64,000 nucleotides of DNA from Phycisphaerae bacterium (lineage in GTDB: Bacteria > Planctomycetota > Phycisphaerae > UBA1845): contig JAJVHU010000058.1 in assembly GCA_022072505.1 (NCBI GenBank), positions 1 through 64,000 of the forward strand, in the 5' to 3' direction. Below, piece after piece: positions 30,300 to 39,378 of this stretch (position 1 is its first letter; each line of letters begins with the position of its first letter). Both the position numbers and the translations under genes were made by a program. The notes beneath the pieces were generated by a model. The model had not been told where the DNA came from. It was given only the letters and a program-made list of their open reading frames with translations, and ran no database searches.

Positions 30300-31763
30300 T
30301 CAGAACACGACGTCGGCGTTCTGAAGATATTCAAGCAGCAACCGCACGCCGAAACCGGTCGCGCCCTTCGGGCAATAAGGCTGGTCGCGGTCCACGTGTG
30401 CGGTTCCGGCGATGTCGAGGTGTGCCCAGGGGATTTTCGCATCCACGAACTGCTTGAGGAAGATGCCGCCGACGATGGCGTGGGCGAGGCGCTCGGCGGA
30501 GTTCTTGAAGTCGCTGTCGTCGCCCGCGATGAGGTCGAAGTATTCATCGTCAAGCGGAAGCCGCCAGAGTCGCTCATGCGCCCGCTCGCCGCAAGCAAAA
30601 AGCCCGCCGCACAAGGCGTCGTTGTTGCCCATCAAACCCGCGCGGAGATTGCCGAGGGCGACCGACACGCCCCCGGTCAGCGTCGCAAGGTTGATCATGC
30701 ACCGCGGCGCGTACTCCCGCTGCGCGTAGGTCAGCGCGTCCGCCAGCACCAGCCGCCCCTCGGCGTCGGCGCTGATGATCTCCACCGTCTTGCCGGACAT
30801 CGTGGGGATGATGTCGTTCGGGCGGTAGGCGCCGCCGGAGATCATGTTCTCGGCGGCGGCGATGATCCCGACGACCGGCAGGCGCAGCTTCAGCGCGGCG
30901 ACCGCCTGCATCGCGCCGAGCACGGCCATCCCGCCGCACTTGTCGTACTTCATGCCCACCATCCCGACGCGGTCCTTCAGCGTGTATCCGCCGGTGTCGA
31001 AGGTGATCGCTTTGCCGATGAGGACGACGGGCGACGAGGGTTTCCCCGCACGACCCGCTTTCGCGCCGCGTGCCCGACCGCCCGACGCGCCGCGATGTTC
31101 GAGTACGATCAGTCGAGGCGGCGAGTCGCTGCCCTGTCCGACGGCGAGGATCGCCCCCGCGCCGATCCGCGCAAGCTCCCGCTCGTCCAGCACGCGGCAC
31201 GCCAGCCCGCACCGCTTCGCCCACGGCACGATGCGCTGCGCGAGCGTCACCGGGCGGATGACGTTGGGCGGTTCATGCGCCCAGGCACGGGCAAGATTGA
31301 CGCCGGCGCATACCGCCTCGACCCGCCGGAGCATCTCGCGGTGCTCAGAGCCGATTTTTTCCACGACGACCTCAAGCGATATCGCTCGCCGCTTTGCCGG
31401 ATTGGACTTGCGCAGGTCAAAGCGGAACGCACCGAGCAGGAATCCTTCCAGCAGAGCGGTCTGGCGGTCCGACTGACCACGCACAGGCTCGGCGGTGAGG
31501 TCCAGAGCGGCTGAAGCGATCTCATGCTTCCCCAGCCACTTCGCCAGCATCCCGCCGGCGCACCGGAACGTGTCCGTGCGGGACTTCTCTTTCGGTCCAA
31601 GGCAAAGCGCCAGCCCTTGCCTGCCGCGCGGCGCGTTCGTCCGCATCTGAACTTCACCGAGATCCTTCAAGGCAAGCCCGGGCGATGCTTCAACCCCGGA
31701 CCAGATCGGCTGGACGTGCAACGCCGCGGTGCGGGATTCTCCTGATATCAGAAGGATATTCAA
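30300..31763 (-). CDS. pepA: M17 leucyl aminopeptidase family protein
   Basis: M17 enzymes are cytosolic hexameric di-metal aminopeptidases. The 487-residue protein has a divergent N-terminal macro-like domain and a conserved catalytic half: HEPPNVIRPVTLAQR, VVLIGKAITFDTGGYTLK (lysine ligand), GMKYDKCGGMAVLGAM (metal aspartate), GIIAAAENMISGGAYRPNDI, SADAEGRLVLADALTY (metal Asp/Glu and catalytic Arg) and HLDIAGTAH. GKA replaces the usual GKG, and KYDKCGGM the usual KFDMGGAA, but the metal-binding residues appear intact. The gene is transcribed alone, next to the amidohydrolase (61-base gap, same strand), so the two may be co-transcribed. Confidence 0.92.
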   Translation of the reverse strand: MNILLISGESRTAALHVQPIWSGVEASPGLALKDLGEVQMRTNAPRGRQGLALCLGPKEKSRTDTFRCAGGMLAKWLGKHEIASAALDLTAEPVRGQSDRQTALLEGFLLGAFRFDLRKSNPAKRRAISLEVVVEKIGSEHREMLRRVEAVCAGVNLARAWAHEPPNVIRPVTLAQRIVPWAKRCGLACRVLDERELARIGAGAILAVGQGSDSPPRLIVLEHRGASGGRARGAKAGRAGKPSSPVVLIGKAITFDTGGYTLKDRVGMVGMKYDKCGGMAVLGAMQAVAALKLRLPVVGIIAAAENMISGGAYRPNDIIPTMSGKTVEIISADAEGRLVLADALTYAQREYAPRCMINLATLTGGVSVALGNLRAGLMGNNDALCGGLFACGERAHERLWRLPLDDEYFDLIAGDDSDFKNSAERLAHAIVGGIFLKQFVDAKIPWAHLDIAGTAHVDRDQPYCPKGATGFGVRLLLEYLQNADVVF

Positions 31764-31824
31764 GGCACTGACACTCCCGATAATACCGTATTGAACCTGG
31801 GGAATGACGCACGTCGTTCGGTCG

Positions 31825-34800
31825 CTACTCCCACCACAACCGGCCTCGCTCTTTCGGGTGATTGCCGGTTTCGTGGAGCGTCCGGGCGTCGTAGACGCGA
31901 CCGTTCAGCACGGTCTGCCGGATGTGCTCGCTGTGGCGGATGTCATCGAGCGGGTTCTTCTCGATGACGATGAAGTCCGCGAGTTTTCCCGGCTCGAGCG
32001 AGCCGAGGTCGCGGTCCAGCCCGACGTAGTGCGCGCCGTTGAGCGTGGCGGCGCGGATCGCCTCCAGCGGCGTCATCCCGCCCTGGACGAACATCCACAG
32101 CTCCCAGTGCGCCGCCAGGCCCGCGAGCTGGCCGTGCGCCCCGAGGTTGACCTTCACTCCCCGGTCGGTCAGCGCCTTGCACACCTGCGCCGCGGCGACG
32201 TGGTTGTACTCGTGCTCGGGCGCCATCTGCCGGCGGCGTGACCGCGGATCGACGATCTCGCGCGGCACGAACGTCATCAGGCGGTCGTTCTCCCAGACAT
32301 TGGTGTGCTGATACCAGTAATACTCGCCGCTCATGCCGCCGTAGCAGACCACCAGCGTCGGCGTGTATCCCGTCCGCGACGCCGACCAGAGCGTCAGCGC
32401 GTCCTGGTACGCCCGCGCGACGGGAATATTGTGCTCCACCCCCGTGTGCCCGTCGAGGATCATTGTCATGTTGTGCATGTACAGCGACCCGCCCTCGGGC
32501 ACGACCATCATGCCCAGCTCCCGCGCCGCGACGAGCACCTGCTGACGCTGGTCGCGCCGCGGCTGGTTGTAGCTTTTCACCGAGATCGCCCCGATCGCCT
32601 GCATCCGCCGCAGGTGCGACTTCGCGTCGTCGAGGCTTTCCACGTCCGCCTTGAACGTGCCGGCCGCGCCGTAAAGGATCGTCCCGGTCGAGAAGGTCCG
32701 CGGCGAGACGATCAGGCCCGCGCGGGCGAGTTCGGCGGCGGAGAAGATCGAGTACGTGTCGTTCGAGGGGTCGTGGATCGTGGTGACGCCGAAGGCGAGG
32801 TTGGCGAAATGCCCCCAGTTCCGCTGCGGCGTGAAGCCCGCGCTGCCCTGGGCGCCGTGGGCGTGTGCGTCGACGATGCCGGGCATGATCGTGCATCCGG
32901 AGGCGTCGATCTTCGTCGCGTCCGCCGGAACCTGAACCGCCGAGGCCGGCCCGACGGCCGTGATGCGGTTACGGTCCACGACGAGGACGCCGTTGTCGAT
33001 CACCTCGTCGCCCTTCATCGTGATGAGGCGTGCGCCCGTGAAGGCGAGCTTGCCTTCGGGAACGTCGGACTTCTGCCGGAAGGAGATGTTGACGCCCTTT
33101 TCCGGCGCTTCCGGCAACTTCTCCGGCGCGCCGGGCATGAACGCGAAGGCATCCGCCAGGTCGCGCGTGAAAAGCTCCGGTCCGTAAGACCAGTGCAGCT
33201 TCGTGTTGTCGCCCGACCAGTGCAGGTTCAGACCCGCGTCGCGGGAAACCTTCGTGATCGGGATCGCCTTGGATTTCGGACCGATCTCGACTTCCTTGCC
33301 GGTGCGGACGAAGGGCGCGACGTGGACGTTGAAGCGCTCCACCCACGCGACCCACTTTTCATCGTTGGAGATGCGGTACTCGACCGCGTTCTCGCTGACC
33401 AGGTGCGTGCGCTCGTCGCTGCCGTCCAGGTCAAGGCTGATGAGCATCCGCCGATCCTTGTCGTCCTTCGTCTCGACGTGCGTGAGGAACACGCGCGCGT
33501 TGTCCGCGCCGAACTGCGGATCCGCGCCCTTTTTCGTGACGAGCCGCGGGGCGGTGGCGTCGATGCCGACGACGTAGACGCCGGGATCCTGCCCCCACAT
33601 CCGTCCGCGCAGGTAGTCGCCGCCGACTTTCCGGTAGACGACGTGGTTACCGTCCGGGGTGAACGCCGGCTCGACGTAGTGCCCCGGCGTCTGCGTAAGC
33701 AGCCGGCCCGAGCCGGTTCCCGTGGATGCGACGATGCGAACGCTCCCGTATTCGCCGTCCTTCCACGTCGTGTACACGATCCACTGTCCGTCGCGGGAGA
33801 ACGAGGGGTAGAACTCGAAGTGATCGGTCTGCTTGGTGACGCGGCGGATGTTGACGGCTCTGCGATCTGTCAAACTCGTGGCCGCTCGGAGAGCGGCCCC
33901 ACCCGTCTCAGTCCCGCTCGTCGCAGCCCCACCCGTCTCTGCCGCTTCAGGTGGGGCAGGTCTCTGACCTGCCTCGGGTTCGGCGGCTCTGTGAGCCGCC
34001 GATTCGTCGCCGATGAGGTCCGCCAGATAAAGATGCCCCAGCGCCTGATACACGACTTTGTCGCCGGCCGGCGAGACCTGCACCCAGCGCAGCACTTTCA
34101 CGTCGAACTCGTCCGGATGCACGTCCACCGGGTAGCGCAGCGCCTCGAAGATCTTGTGCGTCACGTTGACGTGAAACGGAATCTCCGCGACCGCTCTTGA
34201 TTCCGCGTCGACGCGGTGAATCTTCCCGCCCGCCCAGAAAACGACGGAACGCGAGTCCGGCGTCCACGCCATCCGGGGGTATACGCCGTGGACGGCCCAG
34301 GTCTCCTGCATGTCGCGGTCGAGCTTGTCGTGGATCGGCCACTCCCGGCCGCTGTCCACGTCGCGCAGGAAAAGGCAGGATTGAAACCGGACGCGGCGCA
34401 CGAAGGCGATCCGCTTTCCGTCGGGCGAAGGCGTCGGCGCGCAGGCGCCTCCCGGACCGGCGATGTACGCCTCCGTCTCGCCCTTCTCACGGTCGAGGCG
34501 GAAGACCGTGTAAATCTGCCCGTTGGAGTCCTTGTTGTACTCGAAGTTGTTTCCCGGCGTCGCGTCCTGACTGTAATAAAGGTAGCGTCCGTCAGGAGAG
34601 AAGACCGGCTCGCCGACGTCCTTCTGATCGTTGGGCTTCTTCGTCATCTGGAGGCCTTCGCCGCCGCTGACGTGATAAAGCCACATCTCCCCCGCGCCGA
34701 GCGAGCGCTTCGACGTGAAGTGTTTTCGGGCGACGATGAACTGCCCGTCCGGCGTCCACGACGGCTGGTTCAGCAGGCGGAACGTCTCTTTTGTGACTTG

Positions 34801-35322
34801 TTTCGGATCGGTTCCGTCACGGTTTACGACCCAGATATTATCCCCGCCGCCGCGATCCGACGTGAACGCGATGCGCTTTCCGTCCGGGCTGAACCGCGGC
34901 TGCATGTCCCACGCCGGCCCGGTGGACAGCGCCTTCGCCTCGCCGCCCGTGATCGGCATGAGAAACAAGTCGCCGAAAAGATCGAAGACGATCTCGGTTC
35001 CGTCCGGGCTGACGTCGAGGCTCATCCACGTGCCCTCGGTGGTGTCGAGGGTGACATCCTTCGAGGGCCCCAGCGGCGCGTTGACGACGTCCCACTTCGG
35101 CTTCTTCTCGTCCTCGGGCTTGGACTCATCCTTCCCGTCGCCCGTCTTTGCGCTCGCCTCGTCCGCCGGCGGCGTAGGCGGCTGCTGCGCCGGATAAGCC
35201 CCCGGCAACCCCGGCATCCCGCACCCGCAGACGTCCTGGGGAATGCGCGCGGTCGCTGTACCGGAGAACATCATTGCTGCCGTAACGTACGTCACATAGG
35301 TCAACGTATTGCGCCGTCTCAA
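31825..35322 (-). CDS. Exported TolB-propeller amidohydrolase
   Basis: From a TTG start at 35322, preceded by CTTGGAGG at an ideal distance, the protein has 1165 residues. It begins RRRNTLTYVTYVTAAMMFSG, a signal peptide, followed by the CGCGMPGLPG-like region, which may hold a lipid-free Cys pair. Residues 70-700 are WD40-like/TolB repeats (MSLDVSPDGTEIVFD, PRFSPDGKRIAFTSDR, PVFSPDGRYLYYSQD, PSFSRDGQWIVYT), probably a tricorn-like double propeller. The C-terminal amidohydrolase domain has MPGIVDAHAHGAQ (metal HxH), GGSLYMHNM, DGHTGVEHNIP, GAHGQLAGLAAHWE and ATLNGAHYVGLDRDLGSLEPGKLADF. The substrate is unknown; a periplasmic peptidase or amidase role is plausible. It is divergent from lpxI. 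Confidence 0.9.
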   Translation of the reverse strand: MRRRNTLTYVTYVTAAMMFSGTATARIPQDVCGCGMPGLPGAYPAQQPPTPPADEASAKTGDGKDESKPEDEKKPKWDVVNAPLGPSKDVTLDTTEGTWMSLDVSPDGTEIVFDLFGDLFLMPITGGEAKALSTGPAWDMQPRFSPDGKRIAFTSDRGGGDNIWVVNRDGTDPKQVTKETFRLLNQPSWTPDGQFIVARKHFTSKRSLGAGEMWLYHVSGGEGLQMTKKPNDQKDVGEPVFSPDGRYLYYSQDATPGNNFEYNKDSNGQIYTVFRLDREKGETEAYIAGPGGACAPTPSPDGKRIAFVRRVRFQSCLFLRDVDSGREWPIHDKLDRDMQETWAVHGVYPRMAWTPDSRSVVFWAGGKIHRVDAESRAVAEIPFHVNVTHKIFEALRYPVDVHPDEFDVKVLRWVQVSPAGDKVVYQALGHLYLADLIGDESAAHRAAEPEAGQRPAPPEAAETGGAATSGTETGGAALRAATSLTDRRAVNIRRVTKQTDHFEFYPSFSRDGQWIVYTTWKDGEYGSVRIVASTGTGSGRLLTQTPGHYVEPAFTPDGNHVVYRKVGGDYLRGRMWGQDPGVYVVGIDATAPRLVTKKGADPQFGADNARVFLTHVETKDDKDRRMLISLDLDGSDERTHLVSENAVEYRISNDEKWVAWVERFNVHVAPFVRTGKEVEIGPKSKAIPITKVSRDAGLNLHWSGDNTKLHWSYGPELFTRDLADAFAFMPGAPEKLPEAPEKGVNISFRQKSDVPEGKLAFTGARLITMKGDEVIDNGVLVVDRNRITAVGPASAVQVPADATKIDASGCTIMPGIVDAHAHGAQGSAGFTPQRNWGHFANLAFGVTTIHDPSNDTYSIFSAAELARAGLIVSPRTFSTGTILYGAAGTFKADVESLDDAKSHLRRMQAIGAISVKSYNQPRRDQRQQVLVAARELGMMVVPEGGSLYMHNMTMILDGHTGVEHNIPVARAYQDALTLWSASRTGYTPTLVVCYGGMSGEYYWYQHTNVWENDRLMTFVPREIVDPRSRRRQMAPEHEYNHVAAAQVCKALTDRGVKVNLGAHGQLAGLAAHWELWMFVQGGMTPLEAIRAATLNGAHYVGLDRDLGSLEPGKLADFIVIEKNPLDDIRHSEHIRQTVLNGRVYDARTLHETGNHPKERGRLWWE

Positions 35323-35552
35323 GGAACAACCTCCAAGTAAGGATCGCCCGATTTTTCCGACCCGAGGCGAGGGCAAAGCGTAGCCGGACTGCGGTTCGGG
35401 TGAAACCCAACGCCTCGTCGAAAAACGTGGTGCGCTGCGGTCTTGCGTCAATGAAACCAGGGTTTCCGTGCAAGGGCGGCATTCTCGCAAGCCATCGCCG
35501 CAATGAGGCACATTTCCCCCGGTTTCGCGGACCACGTATACTCTCGCCCGGC

Positions 35553-36491
35553 ATGAGCGAAGTCTCGCGTCACGCGCCGTCGGCTGATGATCCGCCCTCT
35601 CGTCCCGCGCAGGTTCCGCCGGAGCGATCCGGTGCGGGCGGCAGCGGGGGGCAGGGGGCCCTCGGTCTGATCGCCGGGGCGGGGCGGTTTCCTTTTCTGG
35701 TGGCGGAGGGGGCGCAGCGGTGCGGCGTTCCGGTGAGCCTGATCGCACTTCGGGGGCTGGCGGATCCGGCTTTGACGGAACTGGCCGACGAGACCTGCTG
35801 GTCGGGGCTGGCGCGCCTTGGCGGGTGGATCCGCCGGCTGAAGCGGCGCGGCGTGACGCGGGTGGTTCTGGCCGGATACGTTCACAAGGCCGCGATGTAC
35901 GGGCGGTTCCGGCTGCTGCATCATCTTCCGGACTGGACGTCGATCCGGTTGTGGTTTTTCTCGTTGCGCGACAAGCGCAATGATACGATCCTCTCGAAAG
36001 TCGCGGACGAGTTCGCGCGTCACGGCATCACGATGGAAGACTGCATCAAGTACACGCCGGAACACCTGGCGCCGGAAGGCGTCCTGACCCGTCGGGCGCC
36101 CGACGCCGCCCATCTGGCGGACCTGCGCTTCGGCTGGCCGCTGGCGAAGGAGCTCGGGCGCCTCGACATCGGGCAGTGCGTCGCGGTGAAGGAGACGGAG
36201 GTGATCGCGGTGGAGGCGATCGAGGGGACCGACCGGATGATCGCGCGCGCCGGCGCCTTGTGCCCGCGCGGCGGCTGGACGCTCATCAAGACCGCGAAAC
36301 CGAATCAGGATCTCCGCTTTGACGTCCCCACCGTCGGACCGGACACGATCGCCCGCCTCGTCGAACACCGCGCCGCGATGCTCGCGGTCGAGGCCGGCAG
36401 GACGCTCATGATCGACCGAGCCGCGATGATCGAAGCCGCCGACCGCGCCGGGATGGTCCTGATCGGCGTCGGCGCCGAGGGTCCGCGGTAG
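35553..36491 (+). CDS. lpxI: UDP-2,3-diacylglucosamine pyrophosphatase LpxI-type
   Basis: LpxI hydrolyses UDP-2,3-diacylglucosamine to lipid X, a step of lipid A synthesis, in bacteria lacking LpxH. The 312-residue protein starts with a Pro/Ser-rich leader of about 35 residues, then GALGLIAGAGRFPFLVAEGA, GWIRRLKRRGVTRVVLAGYV, DKRNDTILSKVADEFARHGI and the strongly conserved C-terminal region (IGQCVAVKETEVIAVEAIEG, TLIKTAKPNQDLRFDVPTVG). Relatives usually sit among lpx genes, but here it stands alone, divergent from the amidohydrolase. It supports an outer membrane with a lipid A-like component. Confidence 0.92.
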   Translation: MSEVSRHAPSADDPPSRPAQVPPERSGAGGSGGQGALGLIAGAGRFPFLVAEGAQRCGVPVSLIALRGLADPALTELADETCWSGLARLGGWIRRLKRRGVTRVVLAGYVHKAAMYGRFRLLHHLPDWTSIRLWFFSLRDKRNDTILSKVADEFARHGITMEDCIKYTPEHLAPEGVLTRRAPDAAHLADLRFGWPLAKELGRLDIGQCVAVKETEVIAVEAIEGTDRMIARAGALCPRGGWTLIKTAKPNQDLRFDVPTVGPDTIARLVEHRAAMLAVEAGRTLMIDRAAMIEAADRAGMVLIGVGAEGPR

Positions 36492-36609
36492 CACGTCCTG
36501 AACGCGGAGCACGATCGGCACGGCGAACCCCGCGGTGTCCGGGTGGTGTTCCGATCCCGGCGATGCCGACAAACTCGAGCGCCGGCGCGATCTTCCGGCG
36601 CCCCGTCCG

Positions 36610-37938
36610 TCACTCGCGGGTCAATTCCGCCAGGTGTTGGGCGGCGACGAAACCGGTGGACCACGCCCACTGAAAATTGAATCCGCCGATCCGCCCGTCC
36701 ACGTCGAGGATTTCGCCGACCAGCGACAGCCCCGGGCAGCGGCGGGAGGCGAGCGTGCCCGGGTCGATCTCGTTAAGGGCGACACCGCCGGCCGTGACTT
36801 CCGCGTAATTGTAGCCGCGGCTGTCGCGGACGGGCAGCGGCCGGTCCAGGATTGCGGCGAGGAGTCGGCGCCTGGCGGTGCGATCGAAGTTGGCGAGCGT
36901 GACGCGGGCGGGAATGCCCAGTTCATTCACGATCGCGTCGGCGACGCGCGCGGGCACGAAGTCGGCAAGCGCGGTGGCGACGGCGATGCGCGGCTGGCGG
37001 GCGGAACGGTCCAGGAAAGCGCGCTCAGCGGCGGCGAGGTCTTTCCCCGGAAGCAGGTTGATCGTCACCGCAACCGGGCGCTGATCAAGCATGGCGCGAT
37101 GCCAGTGACGTGAGGCATCAAGCACGGCGGGACCGCTGACGCCGAAGTGCGTCCACAACAGGGGACCGACGATGCGAACCGGTCGGTCCTTTTCAACGCG
37201 AACCCTGATCTCGACCTCCTGGGCGATGCCGGAAAGAGGGATGTGAAAGTCTCCGTCCAGGATGAGCGGAACCAGCGCGGGCGTCGTCGGGACGATCGTG
37301 TGTCCGAGACGGCGGGCGAGTTCGTATCCGAAACCGTCGCTGCCGGTTTTCGGAAGGGATTGCCCTCCGGTGGCCAGGACGACGCGACGTGCGATCCACG
37401 TGCCGTCGTCATCGAGCGGCGCGGCGGGATCCAGGCGGGTCGGGGGGCTGGTGAGCGATGGCGGACCGGCGTCCCGCGTCCTGATGAGAAATCCGTCCGC
37501 CTGAGGCTCGACGCTCACGACGCGGCGACGCTCCAGGAGACGCACGCCGAGGCGCCGCGTCTCGTTGATCAACGCCTTCAGCACGGTGTGCGCATCATTC
37601 GAGTCGGGAAAAAGCTTCCCCCAGTCCTCTTCATGAAGACCCACCCCCAGCTCACGGAAGAATTCCACGGTGCGCCGTTCATCAAAGGCCGCGAGGACGT
37701 TCCTGACGACGTTGAGGCTGCCGCCGTTGAAGTCGCGCGGGGTGACGCGGACGTTGGTGACGTTGCAGCGTCCGCCGCCGGAGACGAGGATCTTCGCGCC
37801 GAGTTTCGGGGCCGCGTCGAAGACGACAATGCGCGGATCGGGGGCGCGGCGCGCGGTGAAGATGGCGGTCGCCAGCCCCGCCGCCCCCCCGCCGACGATG
37901 ACGACATCCGCCTTCCCAGTTGACGCCGCTGCGGTCAC
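36610..37938 (-). CDS. BaiN/HI0933-family FAD-dependent oxidoreductase
   Basis: The 442-residue flavoprotein belongs to the YhiN/BaiN family, whose members bind FAD and probably act as NAD(P)H-linked reductases; the physiological substrate is unknown. It has VVIVGGGAAGLATAI (FAD loop), KLGAKILVSGGGRCNVTN (family signature), GVGLHEEDWGKLFPDSNDAHTVL, VVLATGGQSLPKTGSDG, and the C-terminal GGVALNEIDPGTLASRR and LSLVGEILDVDGRIGGFNFQWAWSTG. The GTG at 37938 gives the family start; an ATG lies far upstream inside the divergent gene and is rejected. It is divergent from the serine hydrolase gene. Confidence 0.92.
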   Translation of the reverse strand: MTAAASTGKADVVIVGGGAAGLATAIFTARRAPDPRIVVFDAAPKLGAKILVSGGGRCNVTNVRVTPRDFNGGSLNVVRNVLAAFDERRTVEFFRELGVGLHEEDWGKLFPDSNDAHTVLKALINETRRLGVRLLERRRVVSVEPQADGFLIRTRDAGPPSLTSPPTRLDPAAPLDDDGTWIARRVVLATGGQSLPKTGSDGFGYELARRLGHTIVPTTPALVPLILDGDFHIPLSGIAQEVEIRVRVEKDRPVRIVGPLLWTHFGVSGPAVLDASRHWHRAMLDQRPVAVTINLLPGKDLAAAERAFLDRSARQPRIAVATALADFVPARVADAIVNELGIPARVTLANFDRTARRRLLAAILDRPLPVRDSRGYNYAEVTAGGVALNEIDPGTLASRRCPGLSLVGEILDVDGRIGGFNFQWAWSTGFVAAQHLAELTRE

Positions 37939-38019
37939 ACGTGAATCATACGGATCGCCTGACCGGCGGCGACGGGCTTTTTTCCGGTCCGACGGGTCTT
38001 GCGAGGAGATATCACGAAC

Positions 38020-39204
38020 ATGCTGGATTCCGGAACACCAGGCGTGGGCCTTGCCGCGATATTGTTGTTCTCCGCCCTGTCCGGCGTGCAAGGACAGTCT
38101 CCCGGGCCGTCGGCGGCATCGTTCGCGCCGGCGCCGGATGCCGAGGTCGTGACGATGCTCGAGCGGATCCGCGAAAAACACGACGTTCCCGGGATGGTCG
38201 GCGCGATCCTGGCGGGCGACCGCGTCACGCGGATCGGCGCCGCCGGCGTGCGCAAAGCCGGCGCGGCGGAGCCGATCACGATCCACGATCGGATGCATCT
38301 GGGTTCATGCACGAAGGCGATGACGGCGACGCTGATCGGCGTTCTCGTGGAGGAGGGGAAGCTCTCGTGGACAACGACGATCGGTGAGACGTTTCCCGAC
38401 ATGAAGGAGCGGATGCACACGGACTACCGCAACGTCACGCTGGAGCAATTGCTGGCGCATCGGGGGGGAGCCCCGACGGACCTGGACGCGGACGGATTGT
38501 GGGGGCGGCTCTGGCGGCACACGGGAACGCCGACCGAGCAGCGTCGGGCGCTTCTGGAGGGCGTGGTCTGCAAAGCGCCCGCGGTCGCGCCGGGGAAGGA
38601 ATACCAGTATTCGAACGGCGGGTACGCCATCGCGGGACATATCGCCGAGCACGTTGTCGGCAAGCCCTGGGAGGCGCTGATGCACGAGCGGCTTTTCAAG
38701 CCGCTGGGAATCACGACCGCGGGATTCGGAGCGCCGGGAGATGCTGCGAAGATCGACGAGCCGTGGGGACACCGGAGTCGGAAGGAGGCGCTGACGCCGA
38801 TGCCGCCGGGTCGCGGGTCGGACAACCCACCGGCGATCGGTCCGGCGGGGACGGTGCATATGAGCGTCGCGGACTGGGCGAAGTTCGTGGCGGTACACAC
38901 GTCGGGATCGAAGCGGACGCACACCCTGCTGAAGCCTGCGACCGTGGAAAAGTTGAGAACCCCGCCGCCGGGCGCCGACTACGCTCTCGGCTGGATCGTC
39001 ACATCCCGGGACTGGGGCGGGCGCGTCCTGACACATGCGGGCAGCAACACGATGTGGTATTGCGTAACGTGGGCGTCGCCCGAGAAGGACTTCGCCGTCC
39101 TGGTGGCGTGCAACGCCGCGCATGATGCAGCGCCGAAGGCTTGCGACGAGGCGGCGTGGGGGCTGATCCAGTTGGCCCGGTCCGGAAACGGGCCGTCTCC
39201 CTGA
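38020..39204 (+). CDS. Exported beta-lactamase-family serine hydrolase
   Basis: The 394-residue protein resembles class C beta-lactamases, PBP4* and EstB-type esterases. Residues 1-27 are a signal peptide. The active-site triad motifs are GSCTKAM (S96, K99), YSNGGY (Y197-S-N) and THAGSN near 342 (the KTG equivalent reads HAG, as in esterase-like members). The role could be D-Ala-D-Ala peptidase, esterase or an unknown hydrolase; genuine antibiotic resistance is unlikely from sequence alone. The ATG at 38020 is 11 bases after GAGGAG. It overlaps no neighbour, and its promoter region is shared with the divergent flavoprotein. Confidence 0.9.
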   Translation: MLDSGTPGVGLAAILLFSALSGVQGQSPGPSAASFAPAPDAEVVTMLERIREKHDVPGMVGAILAGDRVTRIGAAGVRKAGAAEPITIHDRMHLGSCTKAMTATLIGVLVEEGKLSWTTTIGETFPDMKERMHTDYRNVTLEQLLAHRGGAPTDLDADGLWGRLWRHTGTPTEQRRALLEGVVCKAPAVAPGKEYQYSNGGYAIAGHIAEHVVGKPWEALMHERLFKPLGITTAGFGAPGDAAKIDEPWGHRSRKEALTPMPPGRGSDNPPAIGPAGTVHMSVADWAKFVAVHTSGSKRTHTLLKPATVEKLRTPPPGADYALGWIVTSRDWGGRVLTHAGSNTMWYCVTWASPEKDFAVLVACNAAHDAAPKACDEAAWGLIQLARSGNGPSP

Positions 39205-39378
39205 CGCCGCGCTGCCGTCCTGAATTGCACACCCGGGGGGTGCGTCGGGGCGACGTCCGAAGCCGCGGCCCCCGTTATCGGAAGGCGATCGCCGTGCTTA
39301 TGCGGGAGCGGGCGGACCGAGCGCGGGTCACGCGGAGTTCGGATTCCACCGCGTCGTCGCGGACGACGATTCAGGGGT

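Noticed and set aside
38020..39204. An antibiotic-resistance beta-lactamase
   Set aside because: The third motif is HAG instead of KTG, and the family covers esterases and peptidases. Resistance cannot be inferred.
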